Program-made: the position numbers and the translations under genes
DNA from: JAKASX01 sp035534495
GTDB lineage: Bacteria > Acidobacteriota > Terriglobia > Acidiferrales > UBA7541
NCBI GenBank assembly: GCA_035534495.1
Contig: DATLRW010000194.1
Coordinates: 1 to 31,759, forward strand
Length of the DNA stretch: 31,759 nucleotides
Direction of reading: 5' to 3'
Part shown: positions 8,489-17,238 of the stretch, piece after piece
Layout of the letters: the number at the start of each line of letters is the position of its first letter
How positions within the stretch are numbered: position 1 is the stretch's first letter
Notes under the pieces: model-generated
Databases searched by the model: none
What the model saw: the letters and a program-made list of their open reading frames with translations, nothing else
What the model was told of the DNA's origin: nothing

Positions 8489-9535
8489 TTACTTTCCGAC
8501 GACGATTACGTTGAACGTGTGCGGCAAAATGTCCGCATGGTTATAGCCGTGGCCATATCTGGCCCCCACCAAGAGGATGTTGTGCGTTTTCGTATCCAAG
8601 GCCATGGTCCGGGCGCTTGCCTCCGTGCGAACGGTTTGGACCACGCGGAAATCATCGGGCGAAAACTCGTGAATGACGGTCAGCGACCCGCACCCGCCGC
8701 TGGAAGCGAAGGCGTTGTGCGTGTATGGATCGAAAAGGCTGCAATCGTTCCCGGCGCCCGTCGGCAAATCCGCGACGATTTTGCCGTTGTCCGCATTCAT
8801 GACCACCATTTTCTCGTTGTCGCAGGCAGTGAACAGGCGGCGGTTCACCAGGTCCATCGACAGCCCCGATGCCCCCTCGCAGGGGCCGAGCGACCAGCGA
8901 TGGAGCACCTTCAGCGTCCGCGCGTCGAATTCGAGCATCTGGTTCTTGTCCGTGATGTTGACGAAGATGTGGCCTTTTCCGTCGGCCACGCAAAATTCCG
9001 GCTGGCCGCCAAACGGAATCTGGCCGATCACCTTACCGGTCACGGCGCTGATGGCCGTTCCTTCTTTCGCGTCGCTCTCCATGATGAACGCCCGCTTGGT
9101 TCCCGGGTCGTAGGCATAGGAGTCCGGGAACGGGCCGGGGTCGATCGTCTTGATCTTCTGCAGCGTTTTTAGATTCAAAATCGTCGACGAGTGGCTTGTC
9201 TTTGTGACGTTGACGGTGAAACCGCGGTTGAGCTGAGGGATCAGGAGTATGCCGTGCACTCCCGGCATGCCTGTCAGCTTCGCCGCGAGTTTGCCGGTAT
9301 CCACATTCACAACGTCCATGTAATCCATTCGGCCGATGAAGAGATGGCGGTTGGTGCTATCCATGCTGACGTAGTCCCACCCTGTGGTGCCGCCGAGGGT
9401 AATCGTCTTCAGTACCCGGTAGCCGGGACTTTCCACCTTGGCGGGAATGGCTCGTGGAGGAGCAAACAAAAAGAGAGCACCTACAACTAGGCCGACCAAA
9501 CAAGTTGCCAAAACTGCTCTGCGCGTGTGGGGCAT
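8489..9535 (-). CDS. Secreted YncE/YVTN-type beta-propeller (propeller D)
   Basis: This 348-residue protein has a hydrophobic signal segment at 8-32, then propeller blades with the recurrent pattern D(V/A)xTGK: VNVDTGKLAAKL, AISAVTGKVIGQ, MNADNGKIVADL. Near-repeats MPGVHG, CVADGKGHIFVN and KTHNILL are shared with propellers B and C. It has the signature PCEGASGLSMD followed by C-x-N in the next blade. It is closest to propeller C, with which it shares GGQPEF/DGQPEF and LEFDARTLKVLHRW. AAAGGAG lies nine bases before the ATG and overlaps the palindrome TTCGTAACGAA. The gene is divergent from receptor 2, suggesting shared control. Function beyond periplasmic binding or scaffolding is unknown. 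Confidence 0.83.
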   Translation of the reverse strand: MPHTRRAVLATCLVGLVVGALFLFAPPRAIPAKVESPGYRVLKTITLGGTTGWDYVSMDSTNRHLFIGRMDYMDVVNVDTGKLAAKLTGMPGVHGILLIPQLNRGFTVNVTKTSHSSTILNLKTLQKIKTIDPGPFPDSYAYDPGTKRAFIMESDAKEGTAISAVTGKVIGQIPFGGQPEFCVADGKGHIFVNITDKNQMLEFDARTLKVLHRWSLGPCEGASGLSMDLVNRRLFTACDNEKMVVMNADNGKIVADLPTGAGNDCSLFDPYTHNAFASSGGCGSLTVIHEFSPDDFRVVQTVRTEASARTMALDTKTHNILLVGARYGHGYNHADILPHTFNVIVVGK

Positions 9536-9860
9536 GACGGCTGACTCCTTTCGTAACGAAGCACCTTATTCTATCCTTCGAAACCAAGTGGCACCACAAA
9601 TATACAACTCTTGCCGCCGGGAGCGGCAGCGAGTTGAATTAGCCGAGGTCTCTTACCGAATCCGCCATCGATTTGGCTTGCAAAGTTGCGGCCTTTGGCG
9701 ACATACTGGCGCCGTTCGCTCGCGATCCATCAGGCATTGGCATCGCTTCTAGCTGCTCGCTTCGGGATTGTCCGGCGGAAGTTCTGGCAATCGATTGCGG
9801 GCCCATCCCTGGCGGTAGAGGACTCGTTCATAAGTTCATATGAGGAAATGGGGGGGTTCC
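9536..9860. other. Divergent intergenic region between propeller D and receptor 2
   Basis: This 325-base gap must hold both promoters. On the minus strand TAGAAT (RC at about 9570-9575) could be a -10 box for propeller D, without a fair -35. The palindrome TTCGTAACGAA (9550-9560) touches the propeller D ribosome site. On the plus strand the direct repeat GTTCATAaGTTCATA lies just before receptor 2, then a G7 run at 9850-9856. I see no gene or RNA. Confidence 0.35.
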
Positions 9861-12800
9861 ATGAACTTATTCACATCAGGAATTAAGCGGATTTTTTCGG
9901 TCCCTGCAGGAAGACTCGCGCGCGCCTTCGTGGTCGCAACGGCGGTCTTGTTGCTCGGCCTGCCACTCTTTGCTCAACAGAACCTTGGCCAAATCTCGGG
10001 AAGGGTGACGGACCAAACGGGAGGGGTCATTGCGGGAACTCCGGTGACCGTCACGAATGTGGCGACTGGCGTGGTGCGCCGTCTGACCACGGATCGGGCG
10101 GGCGCATACAGCGCCCCGGCTCTGATCCCTGGCACTTATACGGTTAGCGTTTCCGCGCCCGGATTCAGGACATTCGTGCGCAAGGACGTCCTGATCGAAA
10201 CCGGCAAGTCCGTCCGCATCGACGTTCAACTGGTCCCGGGCGCGGTGACCCAGACGGTCCAAGTCACCGGCGCTGTCCCTATGGTCAATACCACAAGCGC
10301 TACCCTGGGGGGGACGCTCAGCAACCAAACCATCAATAACCTGCCCCTGATCGGGCGCAACTTTACCAATCTGTTGCAGCTCCGCCCCGGCGTGGGTTCG
10401 TACCAGGGCGGCGGCGGTTGGACGATGTCCACCAACGGACTCCGCGTCGATGCGGAAAGTTACCTGGTCGACGGGATGGATGACAACGAGACGTTTCTGG
10501 GCCAGAACGTCATCGATTCACCGGGTATTGCCGGGGACGCCGCAACGATTCTGCCGATTGACGCCATCTCGGAATTCAACGTCGAAGAGAACCCCAAGGC
10601 GGAATTCGGCTTCTCCAGCGGCTCCGTGACCAATGTGGGGATTAAGTCGGGCACCAATCAGGTCCATGGCACCGCGTACGCTTATGGCCGGTCCGGTTCC
10701 TGGGACGCGCGCAACTACTTTAACAACGGGCCGTCGCTACCGCTGGGTTTGGAGCAGTGGGGCGGGACCGTTGGCGGGCCCATCGTTAAGAACAAACTCT
10801 TCTACTTTGCCGGTTTCGAAGAACAGCGCTACGCGCTCGGCATTTCTCTCCCGGTGGTCGAACCCACGAATCTGCCTGGAGATCCTAGTGTCAGCATCCC
10901 GGCCGCAGAGCAAGCCCTCGCCAATCAGAATATCCCGCTGAGCCCGCTCAGCCTGCAGTTGCTTCCTCTTTTTGGAACCAGCCCGAACGCCAACGGCAAC
11001 ATAACGACAAACAACCTCACCACAACGAATCTTTCGGACAATGTTTTGGGGAAGGTGAATTACAACATCAATTCCCGCAACACCCTGAACGTGTTTTACT
11101 TCTTTGGGAACGATAACCTCATTGCCGAGGATTTCCCGGTCTTGCAACCCGAGTTCCTCACCCATATGGGCCAGCGGTCGCAGACCGTTTTGGGCGACTG
11201 GACGTGGATGCCGAATGCCAGGTGGGTGAACGAGGCGCGGTTCGGCTTTCTCCGTTTTAACCAGCCCGCGAGGCCCGTGGACCAAAACGTGCCTGCCTCA
11301 CACTACGGCATCAACACCGGCGTGACGAACCCGGTATCCGGAGGCTTGCCGCTGATCTTCGTCAGCGGCCTTGGCGGGGGCGCGAGCTTCGGCAGTGGTA
11401 TCGGCGCCAACGCTTCCTGGCCCCATTACTTCGGTCCGCACGAGAATTACGACTGGGTGGATCAGGTGTCCTATCTGCGTGGCAACCATACCTTCAAGTG
11501 GGGCGGCGAGGTGCGTTTTGCGGCGATGAGCGACAACGCGCTGTCCTTCTCCAGGGGCGACATCAATTTCTTCGGCGGCAATGCCTTCTCGGGCTCAACC
11601 GGGCTCGAAGACTTCCTCGCCGGCGCTCCCACTTTTGCTCTTCTCAATGTAGGTAACGACCTGCGGCGTTTCCACGAGACGTACTATGCCCTCTTCGCTC
11701 AGGACGATTGGAGGGTCACCCCCAGGGTGACCTTAAACCTGGGAGTTCGCTGGGAATACACCACCCCGCTCAGCGAGACGAATAACTTGCTGGGCAACTG
11801 GAATCCCACGCAGGGATTCTTTTCAGCCGGAGGATCGCAGGGCAGCACCGTGTACAACCGCCAAAAAGCGAATTTCGCCCCGCGCCTCGGCCTGGCCTGG
11901 GATATCTTCGGAAACGGCAAGACTGTGCTCCGGGCGGGCGGCGGCATGTATTACGACTCAGTGGCAGCCTCCACCTTCGCCTTCAACCCCGTCAACTTGA
12001 AGAATTTCCCCACGAACGGCATCGAGTCGAATCCGACGGGCGCCTACTTTGTGAACTCAGCGGGTGTCGCCACGCAATCCAACCCCAACGGCATTCAGTC
12101 GGGGACGCTTTTTCTCCCCGTTCTCAACTGGACTACCGCCGGCCCGGTTTTCCCCATCCACCCGGTCGCCTGCGGTGACGGCGTAACCACGGTGACTTCC
12201 GGCCCTGCCTCCTTGATAGGCATACCTCCGGCGCCATGCAGCATCTTCGCCGTGACGAAGAATTTCAAAACTCCTTATGTGGCCGATTGGACTTTGAGTT
12301 TGGAGCACGCCATCAACAACCGCCTTTCCCTCGATGTGGCCTACGTGGGCAATCACGGCCAGAATTTAACCAGCGTCGTGGACGCCAACCAGCCCGATCC
12401 CGCAACGGGGGCTGCACCGTATGGCAATTCGTTTCCGTACTTGGGAGTCATCAATATGCTGGGGAACCAATACCGGTCCAACTACAACGGATTGCAGGCG
12501 ACCTTGACGGGGCGAAATTACCATCGCATGACCTTCGTTCTCGGCTACACCTATTCCCACGCCTTGGACCAAATGTCTTTCAGCCATTTCCCCGTTACAC
12601 CCCAAAACAGCCTGGATCCCGGCGCCGAATACGCCAGCAGCGATATTGATGTCCGCCACCGGGCGACTCTGTCTTGGAGTTATAACGTTCCCGGAATCAA
12701 TTCTCCGGCAGAGATCCTCCGCGGTTGGGTGCTCAATACCATCGTCGTGCTGCAAAGCCCCATGCCTTGGGCGTCGTTCGACACCGCCAATAACATCAGC

Positions 12801-13361
12801 AACACGGGAGAGCTCATGGACCGCTGGGACTTCTTCGGTAACCCAAACAGCTTCTCCGGCCACGGCCACACCTCCATTCCATATTCTGGTGAGCCAAACT
12901 TCCCCGCCGCCTCCATGGCGGCTTGCGTGGCGGCGGCCGGCATGGTCCCGAACGGACCGGGCGGCACGACGGGGCTCGAGTCCCTTAACCAGTTTGGCTG
13001 CTTCGCCGAGGGCAACAACGTGCTCGTGCCTCCCGCCATCGGAACGTTCGGATTCACGGGCCGCAATATCTTCCGCGACAGCGGCTTCTACAACATGGAC
13101 TTTTCCATCTTCAAAGACTTCAAGTTCAAGGAACGCCTCACGGCCCAATTCCGAGCCGAGTTCTTTAACGTGCTCAATCATCCCAATTTCGCGAACCCAT
13201 ATGGCGGGATCACTGGCTGGGGGCCCGCATTCTCCTCCGATCCTTCCGCCCCGGCCAACTTCGGCTGCGGTTGCCGGACACCGGACGTGGCGCAAACCGA
13301 TCCCGTCCTCGGATCGGGAGGCCCGCGGGCCATCCAATTGGGATTGAAGCTTATTTTCTAG
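9861..13361 (+). CDS. Oar-like TonB-dependent receptor with carboxypeptidase-regulatory-like domain (receptor 2)
   Basis: This 1166-residue paralogue of receptor 1 has the same order: signal peptide 1-39 (ending FAQQ), carboxypeptidase-regulatory-like domain at about 43-105, plug with INNLPLIGRN, YLVDGMDDN and NVGIKSGTNQ, then a barrel ending LGLKLIF. It shares with receptor 1 the penultimate motif FGCGC-R-TPDVA and the phrase ELMDRWDFFGN (EYMDRWDFFGN in receptor 1), so the two arose by duplication. ATG 9861 is preferred over ATG 9840: it gives a clean signal peptide, and its context (G-rich run, then TTCC-ATG) matches the ribosome site of receptor 1 (AAGGAGGGCTCC-ATG). A G7 run lies between the two possible starts. 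Its position divergent from propeller D suggests they work together. Confidence 0.9.
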   Translation: MNLFTSGIKRIFSVPAGRLARAFVVATAVLLLGLPLFAQQNLGQISGRVTDQTGGVIAGTPVTVTNVATGVVRRLTTDRAGAYSAPALIPGTYTVSVSAPGFRTFVRKDVLIETGKSVRIDVQLVPGAVTQTVQVTGAVPMVNTTSATLGGTLSNQTINNLPLIGRNFTNLLQLRPGVGSYQGGGGWTMSTNGLRVDAESYLVDGMDDNETFLGQNVIDSPGIAGDAATILPIDAISEFNVEENPKAEFGFSSGSVTNVGIKSGTNQVHGTAYAYGRSGSWDARNYFNNGPSLPLGLEQWGGTVGGPIVKNKLFYFAGFEEQRYALGISLPVVEPTNLPGDPSVSIPAAEQALANQNIPLSPLSLQLLPLFGTSPNANGNITTNNLTTTNLSDNVLGKVNYNINSRNTLNVFYFFGNDNLIAEDFPVLQPEFLTHMGQRSQTVLGDWTWMPNARWVNEARFGFLRFNQPARPVDQNVPASHYGINTGVTNPVSGGLPLIFVSGLGGGASFGSGIGANASWPHYFGPHENYDWVDQVSYLRGNHTFKWGGEVRFAAMSDNALSFSRGDINFFGGNAFSGSTGLEDFLAGAPTFALLNVGNDLRRFHETYYALFAQDDWRVTPRVTLNLGVRWEYTTPLSETNNLLGNWNPTQGFFSAGGSQGSTVYNRQKANFAPRLGLAWDIFGNGKTVLRAGGGMYYDSVAASTFAFNPVNLKNFPTNGIESNPTGAYFVNSAGVATQSNPNGIQSGTLFLPVLNWTTAGPVFPIHPVACGDGVTTVTSGPASLIGIPPAPCSIFAVTKNFKTPYVADWTLSLEHAINNRLSLDVAYVGNHGQNLTSVVDANQPDPATGAAPYGNSFPYLGVINMLGNQYRSNYNGLQATLTGRNYHRMTFVLGYTYSHALDQMSFSHFPVTPQNSLDPGAEYASSDIDVRHRATLSWSYNVPGINSPAEILRGWVLNTIVVLQSPMPWASFDTANNISNTGELMDRWDFFGNPNSFSGHGHTSIPYSGEPNFPAASMAACVAAAGMVPNGPGGTTGLESLNQFGCFAEGNNVLVPPAIGTFGFTGRNIFRDSGFYNMDFSIFKDFKFKERLTAQFRAEFFNVLNHPNFANPYGGITGWGPAFSSDPSAPANFGCGCRTPDVAQTDPVLGSGGPRAIQLGLKLIF

Positions 13362-13371
13362 CGAATTCGCT

Positions 13372-13414
13372 CGCCGCCTTCTTCGGAACGATTCGTTCGG
13401 AGTTATAGGCGGCG
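13372..13414 (+). terminator. Imperfect hairpin after receptor 2
   Basis: An outer stem CGCCGCC/GGCGGCG encloses a smaller stem GAACG/CGTTC. It starts ten bases after the receptor stop. No T-run follows, so it is only a candidate terminator or 3' stabiliser. Confidence 0.35.
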
Positions 13415-13463
13415 GGCAGATTCGTAATTCGCGGAAGAGATCTAAGAACACTTTTTCAAAAAC

Positions 13464-13603
13464 CGCGAATCGAGCCGCCAGAACATGCTGAAGTTCCGCG
13501 AAAGCGGCGCTGGTGTTTTTTTGCGCCCAAGCGGCAATATCGTCGCCCTCAAGTGCGCTGGGGCCTCACCCTGGCCTCCTTAAGAACCCATCTGGAAGAA
13601 TGA
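13464..13603 (+). pseudogene. Decayed 3' fragment of a dienelactone hydrolase gene
   Basis: Translation gives RESSRQNMLKF, RESGAGVFL, RPSGNIVALK and, after a one-base deletion near 13557, RWGLTLASLRTHLEE and a stop. This follows the last 55 residues of the intact hydrolase at 2349-3074 (REAKKPYANVEF, SDADHGFF, RPSYNPLAAK, AWGLTLAFLRTHLEG) in order. The catalytic histidine position has become G, three residues (CDA) are deleted and the frame is broken, so it cannot be functional. The last ~35 bases remain very similar at the DNA level. No 5' part of a second copy was found. Confidence 0.72.
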
Positions 13604-13615
13604 TTCTGGGAAGTC

Positions 13616-14353
13616 TTAGACGGACCCGGGGCCGACCCGGCGCGTGCGCCGCTTTGCCCACAGCAAGAGCGACACCGAAATGACGACGCCCCAGAGCAGA
13701 CCGTTTGCATACCATTTGAAATCGAGCGTCGCGGCGAACCCCGCCGTCAACACGGCGGCCACCCATAGGACCGACTCGCCGCAAAAACCCAGCACCCACC
13801 TGGGTCGCGCATCCGCCGCCGGAATTTGCGCCCGCCATGCGGGCGCCAGCCGCGGCACCGCCGCGCGGTAGGCGTGGTAGGATTCGCCACGGAATTCCTC
13901 CAGGCCACGCTCCTCGTCGCGAATGAACAGGCGCACGAGGACCCACATCCCGACCACGAATATGGCGCCCGCCAGCGGATTGACCAGGATTGCCAGGCCC
14001 AACGCGAGCAGCAGGTTACCGAAATACAGGGGATTTCGCGTCCGCCGGTAGGGCCCGTCGGCTATCAAACGCTCCGCGTGCAGTTGCCTATCCTGAACGA
14101 CATCTGCGCCCAGATAGGCCGAGCCCCAGGTTCGCCAGAAGGCGCCCAGAGCGACCAGACAGGCGGCCAGGCCGTAGCAGGCGCTCTCCCACAATTCGCG
14201 ATTCCCTGCCCCAGCGAAGCGGAAGAGAAGCCCAGCGATTCGTTGGCCCGTGGGCACAGGAGAAAGGGGAAGAAAAAGCCATGCCGTAACGAACAGAGAA
14301 GCCAGCAACCATCGGCGGTTGCGGAAATAGAAATCCCCGCGAGCGTTTTCCAT
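13616..14353 (-). CDS. Isoprenylcysteine carboxyl methyltransferase-like membrane protein
   Basis: This 245-residue multi-pass membrane protein belongs to the ICMT/phospholipid methyltransferase family. The signature GPYRRTRNPLYFGNLL lies after two or three membrane segments, and the family helix EERGLEEF...YHAYRAAVPR follows. These regions bind S-adenosylmethionine in the family. Bacterial members methylate diverse small molecules or are uncharacterised, so no substrate is proposed. Additional C-terminal membrane segments (VLWVAAVLTAGF, LLWGVVISVSLLLW) extend beyond the core. I chose ATG 14353; a GTG start at 14401 would add 16 polar residues, and neither has a strong ribosome site. It is the last of four minus-strand genes starting with ispH. 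Confidence 0.82.
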   Translation of the reverse strand: MENARGDFYFRNRRWLLASLFVTAWLFLPLSPVPTGQRIAGLLFRFAGAGNRELWESACYGLAACLVALGAFWRTWGSAYLGADVVQDRQLHAERLIADGPYRRTRNPLYFGNLLLALGLAILVNPLAGAIFVVGMWVLVRLFIRDEERGLEEFRGESYHAYRAAVPRLAPAWRAQIPAADARPRWVLGFCGESVLWVAAVLTAGFAATLDFKWYANGLLWGVVISVSLLLWAKRRTRRVGPGSV

Positions 14354-14447
14354 ATGAATGTTAGAGCCCAGCCGCACAGCCTCCGCCCGCTGTCTACACA
14401 CACCGGGAAGCGGGCTCTGCCACCGGCGCTAGGATGATCATACGGGG

Positions 14448-14843
14448 TCAGTCCGTGATTTCGACCCGGGTGGCGAAGTCGCCCTCACGCTGGGGCACGA
14501 AGGCCACGGTGACCGCCTTGCCGACCTGGGTTGCAAGCGACTCGATTGTGCCTCGCTTCTCGTTGACCACGACCAGGGTCTTCGGCGTCACTTTCAAGTC
14601 GTAAGGCACGCCGTTTGGCCCTTTGACGACCAGCAGATTCTGGTCGGCGGCAACCACTTGAACGGTGCCCGAGAGGGATTCGGGGGTGCCAAATCCCAGA
14701 CCCGCCATCTGCGTCGTTGCGGCTGCTTTCGCCGGGCGCGGGCGGCGGGCCGGCTTCTTGGTTTGAGCAAAGAGGGATGAGCCGGCAGTCAGCGCCAGCG
14801 CAACCGTTAGAATCAGTGCACGAAATGAATATCGACGAATCAT
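14448..14843 (-). CDS. Small secreted protein, unknown function
   Basis: This 131-residue protein has a signal peptide at about 1-26 (ending LFAQ) and a basic, proline/alanine-rich linker (KKPARRPRPAKAAA). A small all-beta domain follows at about 55-131: SGTVQVVAADQNLLVVKG, VPYDLKVTP, VGKAVTVAFVP. The pattern of paired strands around a charged turn resembles OB-like domains of secreted DUF5666-type proteins, but I cannot confirm the family. GGGAG lies 11 bases before the ATG. It follows the arginase-like gene by 139 bases and could be co-transcribed with it. Confidence 0.7.
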   Translation of the reverse strand: MIRRYSFRALILTVALALTAGSSLFAQTKKPARRPRPAKAAATTQMAGLGFGTPESLSGTVQVVAADQNLLVVKGPNGVPYDLKVTPKTLVVVNEKRGTIESLATQVGKAVTVAFVPQREGDFATRVEITD

Positions 14844-14982
14844 GTTGGCGGTTCTCCCGTGGCGGGAGCCTCCTTCCTACTCATTCGATGGTATGTCCGG
14901 GCGAAGCCGGTTGCAATCGATTTCCAGCCCGGCGCGGGCGCACCGGCAGGACGGGCTTGGAACTTGCCGGGGAGAATGCAGA

Positions 14983-15993
14983 CTAGGGATTGCCGCCGTG
15001 GGATTCGCTTACGGCGCTCTCGACCGAGTCGGGATTCTGCTCGGCCTCCTCCTTCTCCACCGGCGGATGGAGCAGCGCGGTGTGCCGAGCCGCCATGGCC
15101 CCGACGACCAATTCGACCACGGCGGCGCCTCCGCGGCGCTCCGGATCGAGTTCGGGATCGTAGCCGGAAATGGAAAGGCCGGCGAACTTTTCGCGGGTAG
15201 CGAAAAAATTCAGCGCTTCGCCTACTTCGGCAGCGCTAAATCCCCCTGCGGCGCCGCGGGGACCTCCGGGGACCTCTTCTGGCGAAAAGGCATCCCAGGA
15301 AATGTGCACGACGAAATCCCGTTCGTTCCCACGCAGATGATCGAGGGCCGCTTCGGCAGCTGCCCGCACGCCGAGGCTTCGTATCCTGGCTATTGTGAAA
15401 TCCCGAATCGCGACGCGCCCCAACCGCTCCCGGTCGATCGCGTCCGTCTCATCGAGCCCAAAGGCCACCAAGTCCGGCTCCCTCACCAGTGGCGGACTCT
15501 TCCAAAAACGCACCAGTTCAGCTGCCCCCTGCCCGACGAGGTGGGAAACCGTCATCGAGCCGATGAAACCATCTTCCGTATCGGTGGGAGTGTGCAGATC
15601 GGCATAGCGGCTCACATGGATCAGGCCCAGACTCGGCGCTTGGCGGCGCAACCCGGCAACCAGGGCCACCAGTACCGTCGCGTCGCCTCCCAGGATCAAC
15701 GGAAACGCATGGGCCTTGGACGCCTGCTCGACGCGCACCCGCAGCCCCTCCAGAATCGCCAAAACGCTCTTCAGATTCCGCGCACGGGGGTTTCCCGGGT
15801 CGGGCTGGAAGAGTTGGGACGGCAGATCGCCCGGATCGGCAACCTGATAACCCGCTGCGCGCAGCCGATCCAGTATCCCCAAATCTCTCAAAGCGGCCGG
15901 CCCTCGTTCGACGCCCGCGGCAGGGGCGGCCGCACTGGTGGGAGCGCCAACCAGGGCAAGCTGGTCAGGATGTCGGATCAGCTTAGCAGTCAA
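14983..15993 (-). CDS. Arginase/agmatinase-fold protein with degraded metal site (putative pseudoenzyme)
   Basis: This 336-residue protein has the ureohydrolase layout with motifs in the right order, but most manganese ligands are changed. GGDHS is GGDAT (A105 for His). DAHxD is SRYAD (S128 and Y130 for Asp and His; D132 kept). SxDxDxxDP is SWDAFSPEE (D234 kept, F236 for Asp). The EVNPxLD region is SGYDPELD. The fold elements PTSAAAPAAGVERGPAALR, FPLILGGD and LIHVSRYADLHTPTD are well kept, so the frame looks selected, not decaying. It probably cannot hydrolyse a guanidino substrate; a binding or regulatory role is inferred. The start is TTG at 15993 with AGGAG eight bases upstream. It follows ispH by 110 bases. 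Confidence 0.78.
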   Translation of the reverse strand: MTAKLIRHPDQLALVGAPTSAAAPAAGVERGPAALRDLGILDRLRAAGYQVADPGDLPSQLFQPDPGNPRARNLKSVLAILEGLRVRVEQASKAHAFPLILGGDATVLVALVAGLRRQAPSLGLIHVSRYADLHTPTDTEDGFIGSMTVSHLVGQGAAELVRFWKSPPLVREPDLVAFGLDETDAIDRERLGRVAIRDFTIARIRSLGVRAAAEAALDHLRGNERDFVVHISWDAFSPEEVPGGPRGAAGGFSAAEVGEALNFFATREKFAGLSISGYDPELDPERRGGAAVVELVVGAMAARHTALLHPPVEKEEAEQNPDSVESAVSESHGGNP

Positions 15994-16103
15994 AACCTCT
16001 TCTCCTGCTGTTTTCGAAAATTAGCCGCCCGGGGCACCGGCAACGCCCGAGCAACCCGTGGCGTGGCAACCACTTGAGAGCGGTCACCACCACCCGCAGC
16101 CTA

Positions 16104-17078
16104 TCAGCCCAGAGCCACCAACTCTGCCGGGAGCATGAATCGCACGTCTTCCCGGATCAGATCCAGGTCGCGCTGATCGGTGAAGCCGAGCTGAGCCAGC
16201 CGCTCGCTCACCTGCTGCACCAGAACCTCGGGAGCCGAGGCTCCGGCCGTTAGTCCCACTCTCTGGATACCTTCAAACCATTCGGGCTGAAGGTCGTGTT
16301 CGTCCTCGATCAATCGCGCTGGCACGCCACGACGCTGGGCCACCTCGACCAGACGGTTGGAATTTGAACTGTTCGCCGAACCAACCACGAGAATCAGTTC
16401 AACCGCCTGGGCCATCTGCTCAACGGCCTCCTGGCGGTTTTGTGTCGCATAGCAGATATCGGAAGACCTCGGCCCGGCGATTTCCGGAAAGCGCTGCTTC
16501 AGGCGGGCGACGATCTCTTGCGTGTCGTAGAGACTCAACGTCGTCTGCGTTAGGTAGGCCAGACGCGCCGGATCGGGAACTTCGAGCTGGTCGACTTCTT
16601 CCACGCTGCCGACGACGAGCGTCCTTTGCGGGGCTTCGCCCGACGTGCCGACGATTTCTTGATGGTCTCGATGGCCGATCAAGATGATCGTGCGCTCCTC
16701 CCGGGCGAATTTCTGGGCTTCCATGTGAACCTTCGTCACCAAGGGGCAGGTTGCGTCCACCACTCTAAGCTTGCGTTCATCGGCCTCTTGCCGGACGCGC
16801 GGCGGAACCCCGTGAGCGCTAAAGATCAGCACCGCTCCTTCGGGCACTTCGCTCACGCCTTCGACGAAAATCGCGCCCCGCATGCGAAGCTGCTCGACAA
16901 CGTGTCGGTTATGAACGATTTCGTGGTGAACGTAGACGGGCGGCCCGTAAGATTCCAGAGCCAGCTCCACGATGTCCACGGCCCTTACGACCCCGGCGCA
17001 GAAGCCGCGCGGGCGCACGCTGAGAAGCGTCTTCCTGCCGCCCGATCCATTATTCGAGCCGATTCCGGCCAGGTCCAT
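16104..17078 (-). CDS. ispH: 4-hydroxy-3-methylbut-2-enyl diphosphate reductase
   Basis: IspH (LytB) catalyses the last step of the MEP isoprenoid pathway, reducing HMBPP to IPP and DMAPP with a [4Fe-4S] cluster. The three cluster cysteines are C27 (RPRGFCAG), C111 (DATCPLV) and C209 (DICYATQNR); 84 residues separate the first two, as in E. coli. Other conserved motifs are VHHEIVHN, FSAHGVPP, TQTTLS and GSANSSNS with ASAPE. I chose ATG 17078 over ATG 17114: GGGAG lies nine bases upstream, and the upstream ATG sits inside a putative -10 box. The 324-residue length is normal. This is a core chromosomal gene, arguing that the surrounding DNA is not a simple mobile cassette. Confidence 0.95.
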   Translation of the reverse strand: MDLAGIGSNNGSGGRKTLLSVRPRGFCAGVVRAVDIVELALESYGPPVYVHHEIVHNRHVVEQLRMRGAIFVEGVSEVPEGAVLIFSAHGVPPRVRQEADERKLRVVDATCPLVTKVHMEAQKFAREERTIILIGHRDHQEIVGTSGEAPQRTLVVGSVEEVDQLEVPDPARLAYLTQTTLSLYDTQEIVARLKQRFPEIAGPRSSDICYATQNRQEAVEQMAQAVELILVVGSANSSNSNRLVEVAQRRGVPARLIEDEHDLQPEWFEGIQRVGLTAGASAPEVLVQQVSERLAQLGFTDQRDLDLIREDVRFMLPAELVALG

Positions 17079-17109
17079 GAAAGCCGTCTCCCTCCCCCTC
17101 AGATTGATT

Positions 17110-17115
17110 ATCATA
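17110..17115 (-). promoter_or_regulatory. Putative -10 box of ispH
   Basis: On the minus strand TATGAT (5 of 6 consensus) lies 32 bases upstream of the chosen ispH start, with a poor -35 (TAGCCG) 17 bases before it. If used, transcription starts near 17103, downstream of the alternative ATG at 17114. Confidence 0.35.
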
Positions 17116-17238
17116 CCGAATTCACATTTGCTCGGCTAGAACCTTATGCAATACGGCTTGCGGCCGCTTCGCGGCGCGAGCTGGTTCCGGTTCGGACTTG
17201 GCAGGAAGAGCTTGGCTTGGCGGCGCGCCCATCTGCGG

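Noticed and set aside
8411..9172. Plus-strand frame of 253 codons opposite propeller D
   Set aside because: Shadow of the propeller gene; the same kind of frame appears opposite propellers B and C because of codon bias.
9550..9560. Palindrome TTCGTAACGAA next to the propeller D ribosome site as an operator
   Set aside because: Eleven bases with no second copy at other genes of the locus; too short to claim a regulator site.
14842..16077. Plus-strand frame of 411 codons opposite the arginase-like gene
   Set aside because: High-GC shadow frame; composition is arginine/glycine/histidine-rich without motifs, while the minus strand has recognisable arginase motifs.
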